64,000 nucleotides of DNA. It comes from Streptomyces sp. CoH27 (GTDB lineage: Bacteria > Actinomycetota > Actinomycetes > Streptomycetales > Streptomycetaceae). The stretch's first letter is position 1; each line of letters opens with the position of its first letter. Of the stretch, positions 8,024 through 16,312 are shown piece after piece. The stretch covers positions 72,063-136,062 of the forward strand of contig NZ_JAIQYY010000019.1 in NCBI RefSeq assembly GCF_020181035.1. The letters run 5' to 3'. Made by a program: the position numbers and the translations under genes. Below the pieces are notes generated by a model. That model ran no database searches. It was not told where the DNA came from and worked only from the letters and a program-made list of their open reading frames with translations.

Positions 8024-10366
8024 TCACTCCGTGCGCAGGACCCGCGCGATGGTCTGCCGTGCCGCCGCCCGCGCCGGAATCACCGCGCCCACCGCGGCGA
8101 TCGCCACCCCGGCCAGCACCAGCAGGGTCATCAACCCGGGGTGCCACACGTCCAGCATGCGGCCAGGCAAGGTGAGTTGGGCGGCGTGCTCGGTCATCGG
8201 AATCACCACACGGTACGCCGCGACTCCGAGCGGCAGCCCCAGGATCCCGCCGACCAGCCCGAGCCCGGCCATGGACACCACCATCATCACGGTGACCTGC
8301 CGTGGCGTCATGCCGATCGACTTCAGCATCCCGAGGTCGCGCCGGCGCTCCCGGGCGCTCAGGACGACGGTGTTGAACACGCCCATCGCGGCGACCGTCG
8401 TCAGCATCAGGGTCAGCACGGACGCGGAGCTGATCACGGTCACGGCCCCGGCGTTCACCGATGTCTTCTCGGTCGGGTGGAGCCCGGGATCGGCGGCCCG
8501 CACGGCTTTCATATAGGCGCCGACATCGGCACCGGGGGTGAGCCGCACCCAGTACTGGTCGGCCTGCGCGTCCGGCGCCAGGGCGGTCATCGTCGCCCAG
8601 TCCGCGCGCATCCAGTCCGCCGGTCCCGACATGACCTCCCCGACCAGCGTCACCCGCTCCTGCCGGCCGGCCGCGCTCAGCGTGAACGAGTCGCCGAGCC
8701 GCAGACCCTGCTTGGCCAGAAACCTGCCGGAGGCCACGACCTCGCCGGGCCCCCGCATCCAGCGGCCTCTGGCCAGGTCGTCCTGGCCGGTCGAACGCCC
8801 GCCGCGCAGCCCCATGATGGTCACGTCCTCGCTCTGCCCGAGCATCCGCACGTTCGCGAAGCCCACGCCGGCCACGTCCGCCGCGTGTGGCAAGGAGCGC
8901 AGCAGCGTCTGCGCCGCGACGTCACCGTGGTGCGGGACGGTCTCGTCGAACCTGGCCTGCCCCCGCCACACGATGGACTGCACGTTGCCGACGCCCTCGA
9001 CCGCATCGCCGTAGGAGACCATGGTGGCCGACAGGCCGGTGGCGAAGGTCACCGTCGCCACCCCCAGCAGGACCGAGGCGACGGTGAGCAGCGCCCGTCC
9101 GGGCCGGGCGAAGGGCATGCCCAGGCCCAGGGTCACCGGGCGCGGCAGCCGCACCCCGGCCAGCCACCGCTGCACCGCCGGCCCTCGTCCGGCACGGGGT
9201 GCGCTGCCCGCGCTGATGGCGCGCGCCGCGGAGAGACCGTGGGCGCGCAGCGCCGGGACGAGTGCGGCAAGCACCACCACCAGCGGCATGCCGAGCGCCG
9301 TGGTCGCGTACACCCAGGAGCTGATCGCCGGTACGACGTTCACCGCGCCGAGGCTTGCGCCCTGGAAGACCTGGTGCAGCAGCGGCCGTGCCACGACCGC
9401 GCCCAGGGCCGTGCCGATCACGGCGCCCGCCGTGGCGGGTACGCAGACCATCACCAGGTAGACGGCGACGACCTGGTTGGGCGTGAATCCCAGGGACTTG
9501 AGCACTCCGATGTGCCGGAAGCCGGAGACGACCGCGCCGCTCACCACATTGCCCACGATCAGGACCGCCACCAGCAGGCCGAGAATGCCGAAGGCCATGA
9601 GGAACGGCACGAAGGCGTTGGGCTCGGCCGCGACCTGGGCCTTCAGTGTCAGGTACGACTGCTGGGCGACCAGCGATCCGGACGGCAGACCGGCGGTCAC
9701 CGTGTCGGTGTCCGCGGTGATCTGGCGGGCAGTCGCCGCCCGGTCGAACCGGTACAGCATCTGGTACGTCGTGGGGTGCAGGGCCGTGATCTGCTGGGGG
9801 GAGACCCATGCCTGCGCGGTGCTGCTCACGCCGGCCGCGAGCCCCACCACGGTCAGCGGCCGCTGCCCGGGCAGGTGGATCCGCTTGCCGAGCGGCGAGT
9901 GCGGCCCGTTACGCAGCCCGGGCGCGTCGGGCAGCGCCAGCACGAGCTGGCCGGGGCCGGTGGCCCAGTGCCCGGCGAACAGGTCCAGCCGGTCGACCGG
10001 GCCACCGGGATCCGCCCGCCCCACCACCATCAGGGGGCCGGGCCCCATTCCGGGCATCTCGGATGCCGCGTCCTCCGGCATCTCGACCACGGCTTCCGGG
10101 AACGGCCCGGCCGCGGCCCGTACGCCCGGCCGGTGCGCGGAGCGTGCCACCTCCGCCTCGGAGACCTTCGCCGCGTCGAAGGTGACGACGACGTGCGCGC
10201 CGTGTGCCTGGCCGAAGAGCCGGTCGAAGGGCTCGGACACGACGTCCAGCAGGCCGAGGGCGACCACGAGAGCCATGCTGGAGGCGAGAACCACCACCCC
10301 GATCACAGTGGTCTGGAGCCGTCGGCGGCGCACGGCCGCGCGAGAGGCCCGCCACACCGCGCTCAT
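8024..10366 (-). CDS. ABC transporter permease, FtsX/MacB-type, duplicated core
   Basis: The ATG at 10366 overlaps the ATPase stop as ATGA, and the product is 780 residues. It has an N-terminal TM helix (TTVIGVVVLASSMALVVALG), a periplasmic-type region, three TM helices around residues 250-380 (FLMAFGILGLLVAVLIVGNVV, with the coupling sequence GFRHIGVLKSLGFTPNQV), then a second TM helix plus extracytoplasmic domain and a final three-helix FtsX core (SARERRRDLGMLKSIGMTPRQV). This tandem 4+4 layout is usual for actinomycete macrolide/lipoprotein-type exporters or cell-envelope remodelling systems. The substrate is not predictable. Confidence 0.9.
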   Translation of the reverse strand: MSAVWRASRAAVRRRRLQTTVIGVVVLASSMALVVALGLLDVVSEPFDRLFGQAHGAHVVVTFDAAKVSEAEVARSAHRPGVRAAAGPFPEAVVEMPEDAASEMPGMGPGPLMVVGRADPGGPVDRLDLFAGHWATGPGQLVLALPDAPGLRNGPHSPLGKRIHLPGQRPLTVVGLAAGVSSTAQAWVSPQQITALHPTTYQMLYRFDRAATARQITADTDTVTAGLPSGSLVAQQSYLTLKAQVAAEPNAFVPFLMAFGILGLLVAVLIVGNVVSGAVVSGFRHIGVLKSLGFTPNQVVAVYLVMVCVPATAGAVIGTALGAVVARPLLHQVFQGASLGAVNVVPAISSWVYATTALGMPLVVVLAALVPALRAHGLSAARAISAGSAPRAGRGPAVQRWLAGVRLPRPVTLGLGMPFARPGRALLTVASVLLGVATVTFATGLSATMVSYGDAVEGVGNVQSIVWRGQARFDETVPHHGDVAAQTLLRSLPHAADVAGVGFANVRMLGQSEDVTIMGLRGGRSTGQDDLARGRWMRGPGEVVASGRFLAKQGLRLGDSFTLSAAGRQERVTLVGEVMSGPADWMRADWATMTALAPDAQADQYWVRLTPGADVGAYMKAVRAADPGLHPTEKTSVNAGAVTVISSASVLTLMLTTVAAMGVFNTVVLSARERRRDLGMLKSIGMTPRQVTVMMVVSMAGLGLVGGILGLPLGVAAYRVVIPMTEHAAQLTLPGRMLDVWHPGLMTLLVLAGVAIAAVGAVIPARAAARQTIARVLRTE

Positions 10367-11088
10367 GCCGTCCGCTCCAGGGTCCGCTCGCCGGTGATCC
10401 GGCCGTCGGCCATCGTCACCAGCCGGCTGGCGCACCTCGTGGCCAGCCGCTGATCGTGGGTCACCAGCAGCAGGGTCTGCCCCAGTTCGTTGAGATCGAT
10501 GAGCAGGTCCATCACCTGCTCGCCGGCATGGCTGTCCAGAGCGCCGGTCGGCTCGTCCGCGAGCAGGAGCGCGGGCCGGTTCATCAACGCGCGGGCCACG
10601 GCCACCCGCTGGCGCTCGCCGCCGCTCAGTGCGGCGGGGTAGACGTTCCCGCGGTCGGCGATGCCGAGTTCGTCCAGCAGCTCCAGCGCCCGGCGCCGGG
10701 CCTGACGGGCGGGTGTTCCGGTGAGCTGGGCGGCCAGGGCGACGTTGTCGAGCGCGGGCAGGTCGTCGATGAGGTTGAAGAACTGGAAGATCATGCCGAT
10801 CCGGCGGCGCCGGAACAGCGCCAGCCCGGTCTCGTCGATCCGCCCCACATCCTCGCCGTGTACGTGCACGGAGCCGCCGCTCGGCCGGTCCAGCCCGGCG
10901 ATCATGTTGAGCAGGGTGGACTTGCCGCAGCCGGACGGCCCCATCACCGCCACCGCCTCCCCGGCGCCGATCTCCAGCGACACCCCGTTCAGGGCGACGG
11001 TGTCGCCGTACTCCTTGCACAGGCCGCGCACCCGGACGACTGCCTGCTCACGCCCGGCGTCCGCGCCGCTGATCTCCTCGGTGGTCAT
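10363..11088 (-). CDS. ABC transporter ATP-binding protein, LolD/MacB-like
   Basis: The 241-residue ATPase has Walker A GPSGCGKST, Q-loop FQFFNLIDDLPALDNV, signature LSGGERQ, Walker B LLLADEPT and H-loop VTHDQR. All catalytic residues are present. The family energises FtsX-type permeases, matching the gene it overlaps by four bases. The operon begins here; an 8-bp-arm inverted repeat lies just upstream (11093-11120) with no obvious ribosome binding site, so a leaderless or operator-overlapping start is possible. Confidence 0.95.
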   Translation of the reverse strand: MTTEEISGADAGREQAVVRVRGLCKEYGDTVALNGVSLEIGAGEAVAVMGPSGCGKSTLLNMIAGLDRPSGGSVHVHGEDVGRIDETGLALFRRRRIGMIFQFFNLIDDLPALDNVALAAQLTGTPARQARRRALELLDELGIADRGNVYPAALSGGERQRVAVARALMNRPALLLADEPTGALDSHAGEQVMDLLIDLNELGQTLLLVTHDQRLATRCASRLVTMADGRITGERTLERTA

Positions 11089-11092
11089 GACA

Positions 11093-11120
11093 GGGACGGT
11101 AGGCGGCCACGAACCGTCCC
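11093..11120. promoter_or_regulatory. Inverted repeat GGGACGGT-N12-ACCGTCCC upstream of ABC operon
   Basis: Perfect 8-bp arms separated by 12 bp begin 5 bp upstream of the ABC ATPase start codon. The spacing fits an operator for a dimeric regulator covering the promoter or start site; an RNA hairpin occluding the start is the alternative. No regulator gene is adjacent in the same orientation. Confidence 0.5.
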
Positions 11121-11253
11121 TTCATCACCCCCCGGAGGTAACCCACGGCGAGAATCATCCTGGCGATGTACGAGGGTGGCCCCGTGGACGGAGCCCCGCT
11201 CGGCGCGGAGGACACGGCGCGGCGGGTGCGGGCGCCGCGCGTTGTCACAGCGC

Positions 11254-11670
11254 CTAGGCCTCGGGCAGGGGTTGCACCGTCAGGTGGTAGTCCTCCAGGA
11301 TCCGGCCGTCGTCGTCCAGGACGAGAAAGACCCGCGCCGCCCAGGCCACGTCACCTGCCTGCTCGCCGCAGGAGTGCACCAACTGGATCGTGAGGACGTC
11401 GACATGGTCATGGACGGCGACGTGTCCCTCGTGCGTCACCTCGTACTGGCCGGAGGCCACGAAGAGCGTGTGCGCCTGCGTCACCCGGTCCACGAGCGCC
11501 TCGCGGCCCCGGAACTGAGCGCCCTCGACGAACTCGACACCCTGAACTGGCCACAACTCGGCCACCGCGCGGGCTCGTGCCGCGGCGTCCGCCTCGTTCC
11601 AGACGGCGAGGTAGCGCTCCACGATCAGATCCACGTCCAGGGCGGTGGCGGCGGTGTCGGTCTGCGACAT
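11254..11670 (-). CDS. SnoaL-like / NTF2-fold protein
   Basis: A 138-residue protein with the NTF2-like pattern: an N-terminal helix (LIVERYLAVWNEAD), then a strand-rich core with VEFVEGAQFRGREALVDRV, YEVTHEGHVAVHDHV and AARVFLVLDDDGRILEDYHL. SnoaL-like proteins are small cone-shaped dimers acting as cyclases, isomerases or binding proteins. It is divergent from the MerR gene at 11811, and both promoters carry the same GACTCTCCC element, so it is probably a MerR target. Confidence 0.75.
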   Translation of the reverse strand: MSQTDTAATALDVDLIVERYLAVWNEADAAARARAVAELWPVQGVEFVEGAQFRGREALVDRVTQAHTLFVASGQYEVTHEGHVAVHDHVDVLTIQLVHSCGEQAGDVAWAARVFLVLDDDGRILEDYHLTVQPLPEA

Positions 11671-11726
11671 CGTGTATCAACTCCCGTATTGCGTCGGCTT
11701 GCGGCCGCGTTCCGGCCGTGGGCATC

Positions 11727-11803
11727 ACCTTTCGGGAGTCCGTGGCGGGAGAGTCAAGGGAGGTCGCCCCGCCGGACTCTCCCCCTACGGGAGGGCGCAC
11801 AAT
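11727..11803. promoter_or_regulatory. Divergent MerR-type promoter region with repeated GACTCTCCC element
   Basis: On the minus strand TTGACT (11757-11752) is followed 19 nt later by AAAGGT (11732-11727), the long spacer typical of MerR-activated promoters, with GACTCTCCC inside. On the plus strand the same GACTCTCCC occurs at 11775-11783 within dyad CTCCC-N5-GGGAG (11779-11793), followed by a weak -10-like CACAAT (11798-11803) eight bases before the MerR GTG start. This suggests leaderless, autoregulated merR transcription and activation of the SnoaL gene. Confidence 0.5.
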
Positions 11804-11810
11804 CGGGTCC

Positions 11811-12659
11811 GTGTCGAGTCACCTGTCCATCGGCGACTTCTCGCGCGCCACCCATATGACCGTCAAGACGCTGCGCCATTACCACGAGATCGGACTGCTG
11901 GAACCGGCCGACGTCGATCCGCAGACCGGGTACCGGCGGTACGCGGCCGACCAGATCCCGACGGCACAGGTGGTGCGCCGCTTCCGTGACCTCGGGATGC
12001 CGCTCGACGACATCAGGGCCGTGCTGACCGCGCCCGACGTGGAGTCCCGCAACCGGCAGATCACCGCGCACCTGAGCCGCCTGGAGGAGCAACTCGGCCG
12101 CACCCGGCGTGCCGTCACCGCACTGCGCGACCTGCTGGCGCCGCCACCGGGCGTCGCGGCCGCCGCGATCGGGCTGCGCAGCGTCCCGGCCGTGCAGGCC
12201 GCCGGCGTGACCGAAACCGTCGACGCCGGGGACTGCGCGGCCTGGTGCCAGGGAGCGCTGGGCGAGCTGTGCGCGACGGTGGCCGGGCAGGGGCTTCGGG
12301 AGACCGGCCACCCCGGTGGCGTGTTCGCGGACGAGTTGTTCACCAGCCATCGCGGGCAGGCGACCGTCTTCGTACCCTGCACCGGCCCGGTCCGGCCCGT
12401 CGGCCGGGTCAGGCCGCACATGGTCCCGGCCATGGAACTCGCCGTGATCGAGCACTGCGGCCCGCCGTCCGAGGTCGACCGCGCATACGGCACGCTGGCC
12501 GCCTACGTGGCGCGCCACGCGCTGGCCGTCAGCGGGCCGATCCGCGAGTACTACCTCGTCGGCCGCCGCGAGACCGCGGACAGCGGGCGGTGGCGGACCG
12601 AGGTCTGCTGGCCTGTGTTCCGAACCGGTACGACGCCGTCCACCACCCCGGCCGGCTAG
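11811..12659 (+). CDS. MerR family regulator with C-terminal effector-binding domain
   Basis: GTG at 11811 gives 282 residues. Residues 5-75 are a MerR winged helix (LSIGDFSRATHMTVKTLRHY, EPADVDPQTGYRRYAADQ), followed by a coiled-coil dimer helix (HLSRLEEQLGRTRRAVTALRD). The C-terminal ~150 residues resemble a GyrI/BmrR-type multidrug-binding domain (VFVPCTGPVRPVGRV, MELAVIEHCGPPSEVDRAYG). Such proteins twist long-spacer promoters when bound to a ligand. The probable targets are itself and the divergent SnoaL-like gene. Confidence 0.88.
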   Translation: MSSHLSIGDFSRATHMTVKTLRHYHEIGLLEPADVDPQTGYRRYAADQIPTAQVVRRFRDLGMPLDDIRAVLTAPDVESRNRQITAHLSRLEEQLGRTRRAVTALRDLLAPPPGVAAAAIGLRSVPAVQAAGVTETVDAGDCAAWCQGALGELCATVAGQGLRETGHPGGVFADELFTSHRGQATVFVPCTGPVRPVGRVRPHMVPAMELAVIEHCGPPSEVDRAYGTLAAYVARHALAVSGPIREYYLVGRRETADSGRWRTEVCWPVFRTGTTPSTTPAG

Positions 12660-12754
12660 CACCGCGCCTCGCCCGCGTGCTCCGCCTCCGTGGGAGGCCG
12701 TCATACCGTCGGTGTCCGGGAATCACCGGACCGGGCACGGACATTGATCAAGCC

Positions 12755-13213
12755 ATGACCCAAAACCCAGCACCCCGCGCACTGTCCGACGCAGCCCTCT
12801 CCGACCTGCTCGGCAAGCAGCAGTTCGGCACGCTCGCCAGCATCAAGCGCAGCGGGCACCCCCATCTGACCACCATGCTGTACCACTGGAACCCCGCCGC
12901 CCGCATCGTCCGGTTCTCCACGACGGCCGACCGCGTCAAGGTCAAGCACCTGCGGCACAACCCGCGGGCCGCGCTGCATGTGCAGGGTGGCGACGTGTGG
13001 TCCTTCGCCGTCGCCGAGGGCGAGACCGAGATCTCCGGGATCACGACGGTGCCCGGCGACGCGGTCGGGCGTGAACTGCTCGGCATGATCCCGGAGGCGG
13101 CGAAGCCGGAGGACGAGGACGCGTTCCTGGAGCAGCTGGTGGCCGAACGGCGCGTGGTCATCCGGTTGAAGGTGGACCGGCTGTACGGCACGGCACTCGA
13201 CATCGACGGCTGA
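12755..13213 (+). CDS. PPOX-class F420/FMN-dependent enzyme
   Basis: The ATG at 12755 gives 152 residues with a split-barrel fold signature: an N-terminal helix (LSDAALSDLLGKQQFGTLAS), SGHPHLTTMLYHWNP, IVRFSTTADRVKVKHLRHNP (phosphate/cofactor contact), and C-terminal RVVIRLKVDRLYG. This matches the PPOX-class probable F420-dependent oxidoreductases of actinomycetes. It is about the family's usual length. It follows the MerR gene by 95 bp and may be expressed separately. Confidence 0.85.
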   Translation: MTQNPAPRALSDAALSDLLGKQQFGTLASIKRSGHPHLTTMLYHWNPAARIVRFSTTADRVKVKHLRHNPRAALHVQGGDVWSFAVAEGETEISGITTVPGDAVGRELLGMIPEAAKPEDEDAFLEQLVAERRVVIRLKVDRLYGTALDIDG

Positions 13214-13285
13214 GACAAGGGCTGGGCCGGCTCCCGAGAGGCAACGACCCGTGCACTCCGCGCGGTTCACACCTTGCCGGCTCGG

Positions 13286-13879
13286 CTACCCGGAGGCGAC
13301 CCCAGACGGACGAACCTCCCGCACGACCGCCGTGCCGGCCACCGACCGGTCCTCATGCAGGGCGATCACCTGGCCGGGCCGCAGGCGACGCCAGCGGGCG
13401 GGGTCGAGAGGAGCGAGTCGTACGGTGGCCTGCCCGCCGGGCTCCAAGGAGTGCGGGTACTCCACCCAGAGGCGGGCGATGACGAGGGCCGGTTCGCCCG
13501 TCGGGGCACGGTGTCCGATGTCCCACATCGGGCGCAGCACCCCGGCACCGGAGAGGGGCGTGCGCCGTCGGCCTTCGGTGGCCGGGCGGAGCGTGAGGTC
13601 GGCGCGGATGACACCGTTACGGGTTTCGGAGCAGCGCCAACGGCACCAGGCCGCGCTCCTCTCCAGCCGCAGCTGCTCGGCCACGCCGGCCAGCGTCTCC
13701 CAGAGGGCGGGCGGCTGTGGGCGTAGGCCGCCGAGTTCCTCCAGCAGTCCGAGAGCCACGTCCCACTCGTCCCGGACGAGGTACTCCCAGACGTCGTGCA
13801 CCGTGACATCGTCCTCGGTGGCGATCTCCTCGGGCACGAGCAGACACGCCGCCTCCAGCAGCCCGGCGACATCCTTCAC
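13286..13879 (-). CDS. Hypothetical protein with EF-Tu-domain-like C-terminal half
   Basis: The 197-residue product has a GTG start at 13879 that overlaps the stop of the acyl-CoA dehydrogenase remnant (GTGA). The N-terminal half is helical and acidic (TEDDVTVHDVWEYLVRDEW, ALGLLEELGGL). The C-terminal half is beta-rich and ends RPGQVIALHEDRSVAGTAVV, resembling the beta-barrel of EF-Tu domain III, a feature seen in several actinomycete proteins of unknown role. No catalytic motif is recognised. The overlap suggests it was once translated with a full-length dehydrogenase. Confidence 0.65.
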   Translation of the reverse strand: MKDVAGLLEAACLLVPEEIATEDDVTVHDVWEYLVRDEWDVALGLLEELGGLRPQPPALWETLAGVAEQLRLERSAAWCRWRCSETRNGVIRADLTLRPATEGRRRTPLSGAGVLRPMWDIGHRAPTGEPALVIARLWVEYPHSLEPGGQATVRLAPLDPARWRRLRPGQVIALHEDRSVAGTAVVREVRPSGVASG

Positions 13880-13965
13880 GCGTCAAGCCCTCCTCGCTTC
13901 ACCAACTCGTCGGCGATGACGTTCCGTTGGATCTCATACGGCCCCTCGCCGAGAGTCCGAGAGTA
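13876..13965 (-). pseudogene. C-terminal remnant of an acyl-CoA dehydrogenase
   Basis: The minus strand encodes YSRTLGEGPYEIQRNVIADE and ends ...LVKRGGLDA, a typical acyl-CoA dehydrogenase C terminus (the EIQRN(V/I)IA helix that contacts FAD). Only about 29 codons remain. Upstream sequence is immediately occupied by the divergent methyltransferase gene, so the first ~350 codons have been lost, probably by a deletion or insertion junction near 13966-14000. Confidence 0.7.
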
Positions 13966-14001
13966 ACGGGCCCCGCCTCGCCGGCCGCTAGCCTGCTCCG
14001 C

Positions 14002-14841
14002 ATGTCCGACGACATCACACACGCACCTCGCGACGACAGGCCCGACGAGTCCCGGCGGGAGCGGCTGCGCCGGACGTTCGACGAGGACGCGGAGCTGTAC
14101 GACCGGGCCAGGCCCGGATATCCGCCGGAACTGTACGACGATCTTGCGGAACTCGCGGGGGCGGTTCCCGGCAGCCGGGTGCTGGAGGTGGGCTGCGGGA
14201 CCGGCCAGGCGACCGTGCCGCTGGCCGGGCGAGGCTGCCGGATCACCGCCGTCGAGGCGGGGCCGGGCATGGCCGCGGTCGCCCGCCGGAATCTGGCCGG
14301 GGCCGCGGAGGTGGGGGTGGTGACGGCGGAGTTCGAGAGCTGGCCGCTGCCTCAGGAGCCGTTCGACGTGGTGGTCTCGGCGTCGGCGTTCCACTGGATC
14401 GACCCGGCGGTCCGCATGGCCAGGGCGGCGGACGCGCTGCGTCCCGGTGGAGCGCTCGCAGTGGTGCGCGGCCAGCATGTGGCGGGCGGTACCGAGGAGT
14501 TCTTCGTCGAGGTCCAGCGCTGCTACGAACGGTTCGACCCGAACACGCCACCCGGGCTGCGGCTTCCCACGGCCGCCGAGGTCGGCAACTCGGACCATGC
14601 GGAGGAGGTGGCCCGCAGCGGCCGGTTCGGCACCACGGTGTTCCGCCGCTACGAGTGGGACCTCACGTACACCACGGCCGAGTACCTGGATCTGCTGCGC
14701 ACCTTTTCCGGCCACCGAGCCCTGCCGGAGGCTGCCAGGAACGGACTGCTGGACTGCATCGCGGCCCTGCTCGACGGGCGGTACGGCGGCCGGGTGACCA
14801 GGCGCTCCCTCATCGAACTGGGCGTGTCGCGCCGGCGATGA
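14002..14841 (+). CDS. Class I SAM-dependent methyltransferase
   Basis: The ATG at 14002 gives 279 residues. Motif I is VLEVGCGTGQATVPLAGRG (SAM binding), followed by acidic post-I ITAVEAGPGM, then FDVVVSASAFHWIDP and LRPGGALAVVRGQH, the usual Rossmann methyltransferase order. The N-terminal DEDAELYDRARPGYPPELYD is shared with UbiE/menG-like and polyketide-associated methyltransferases. The substrate is unknown. It is flanked by a gene remnant and an exporter, so a tailoring role is only possible, not shown. Confidence 0.88.
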   Translation: MSDDITHAPRDDRPDESRRERLRRTFDEDAELYDRARPGYPPELYDDLAELAGAVPGSRVLEVGCGTGQATVPLAGRGCRITAVEAGPGMAAVARRNLAGAAEVGVVTAEFESWPLPQEPFDVVVSASAFHWIDPAVRMARAADALRPGGALAVVRGQHVAGGTEEFFVEVQRCYERFDPNTPPGLRLPTAAEVGNSDHAEEVARSGRFGTTVFRRYEWDLTYTTAEYLDLLRTFSGHRALPEAARNGLLDCIAALLDGRYGGRVTRRSLIELGVSRRR

Positions 14842-14916
14842 TCAGCGCCACGGGGACGGAGAAGCCGACCCGGCAAGGCGCTGACCGTCCAGGCCCGCGC
14901 GACCCCGCGCTCACCG

Positions 14917-16221
14917 TCAACTCGTGCCGACGGGGGCGGACTCGGGCGCGGCTGGGGGAACATCGCGCATATGGCGGAGCGGGGAGAAGAAGACGAACCA
15001 GCCGGCCGCCCAGGAACCGATGAACGCCAGCCAGAGTGCGGGCCGGACTCCGATCAGGGTGCCAAGTACCCCGCCGAGGACACCGCCGAGCGGCAATGTG
15101 CCCCACACGACCCAGCGGACGGCCGCGTTCATCCGGCCCATCAGCTCCGGCGGTGTCACCGCTTGCCGGTAGCTGACCTGGGCGATGTTGTAGACCATGC
15201 CGGCGAAGTACGCGATGCCCCAGCCCAGCGGGAACAGCAGCACTCCCCAGCCCTGCCAGGCGGCCGCCGCGATCACCTGCGGCGCACTGAAGACCAGCAT
15301 CGACACCCAGATGATCCGCGCCGAGCCGACCTTGTCGGCGAGCCGGCCGGCGAAGGCTCCCCCGGCGATCCCGCCGATGGCCGCGCCCGCCGTGATCAGC
15401 CCGGTCAGCGCGGGGCTCACGTGCAGCACCCGGATGAGGAAGACCATCGCCAGCGCCGAACTCATGCCGCTGAACAGGTTCGCGGTGCCCGTGCAGGCCA
15501 CGACCCTGCGCAGAATGCTGTGCCCGAAGACGAACTTCAGCCCTTCGGCGATCCGGCGCCGCAGCGTCTCGTCCGCCGGCCGCGCCGGCGGCGGCTCCTC
15601 CCGGGTCCTGATCCCGAGGATCGACAGGGCCGAGACCGCGTAGGAGACCGCGTCGGCCGTCATCGCGCCCGCGGCGCCGAACAACCCGACCAGCCCGCCG
15701 CCCAGACTCGGTCCCCCGAGCTGCGCGAACGCCTGGGTGGTCCCGAGCTTGCCGTTGGCGCTCATCAGGTGCTCGGCGCGGACGAGTGACGGCACATAAC
15801 TCTGGTACGAGACGTCGAAGAACACCGAGCACACACCCGCCGCCAGCGCGACCACGTACAGCTGCGCCATCGTCAGGACGCCGAACGCCGCCGCCACCGG
15901 AACCGAGCCGACGATCACCAGACGGAGAACGTTGCAGACCATCATGATGGAACGCTTGGCGGCGCCGTCCACCAGCGCACCCGCCGGCAACGCGATCAAC
16001 GCGAAGGCCAGCGTCGTGGCCGCGGTCAGCAATCCGACCTGGAAGGTGCTCGCCCTGAGCGCGACGACCGCGAGCAGCGGTAAAGCGACCTCGGTGACCG
16101 CCGATCCCATCTCACTGACCGTCTGGCCACTCCACAGCAGCATGAAATCCCGCTGGCGCCATAGGCTCGGACCATCGGTCTCCGACCCGGCAGCCCGCAC
16201 ATCCTTCGCTGTTTCCGTCAC
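14917..16221 (-). CDS. MFS transporter, EntS/DHA3-like
   Basis: GTG at 16221 gives 434 residues with about 12 TM segments; the N-terminal SLWRQRDFMLLWSGQTVSEM and the loop AGALVDGAAKRSIMMVCNV are typical of the EntS-like (siderophore/macrolide) exporter group. Codon 47 (16083-16081) is TTA, so translation may depend on the bldA leucyl tRNA. The start overlaps the stop of an upstream short frame (GTGA), suggesting a lost or truncated co-translated partner. It is convergent with the methyltransferase. Confidence 0.9.
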   Translation of the reverse strand: MTETAKDVRAAGSETDGPSLWRQRDFMLLWSGQTVSEMGSAVTEVALPLLAVVALRASTFQVGLLTAATTLAFALIALPAGALVDGAAKRSIMMVCNVLRLVIVGSVPVAAAFGVLTMAQLYVVALAAGVCSVFFDVSYQSYVPSLVRAEHLMSANGKLGTTQAFAQLGGPSLGGGLVGLFGAAGAMTADAVSYAVSALSILGIRTREEPPPARPADETLRRRIAEGLKFVFGHSILRRVVACTGTANLFSGMSSALAMVFLIRVLHVSPALTGLITAGAAIGGIAGGAFAGRLADKVGSARIIWVSMLVFSAPQVIAAAAWQGWGVLLFPLGWGIAYFAGMVYNIAQVSYRQAVTPPELMGRMNAAVRWVVWGTLPLGGVLGGVLGTLIGVRPALWLAFIGSWAAGWFVFFSPLRHMRDVPPAAPESAPVGTS

Positions 16222-16310
16222 AGCACCAACTCCGCTCTCAGATCCTCGGCCTGGACCATCTCGCTGATCACCAACACGCCGACATGGTGCGCCCGGTTCT
16301 CGCCGAGACG
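16218..16310 (-). pseudogene. Possible 3' remnant of a gene once coupled to the MFS gene
   Basis: The minus strand reads LGENRAHHVGVLVISEMVQA and ends ...EDLRAELVL, stopping at TGA 16220-16218, which overlaps the MFS GTG start. The amino-acid pattern and codon bias look coding, but upstream of about 16310 the frame loses coherence. The family was not recognised; with the coding-like + strand frame that begins at 16313, a junction of two remnants near here is plausible. Confidence 0.3.
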
Positions 16311-16312
16311 GT

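Noticed and set aside
8015..10453. An 812-codon + strand frame across the ABC permease
   Set aside because: Antisense shadow; composition is H/G/R-rich with no motif, whereas the permease has repeated FtsX cores.
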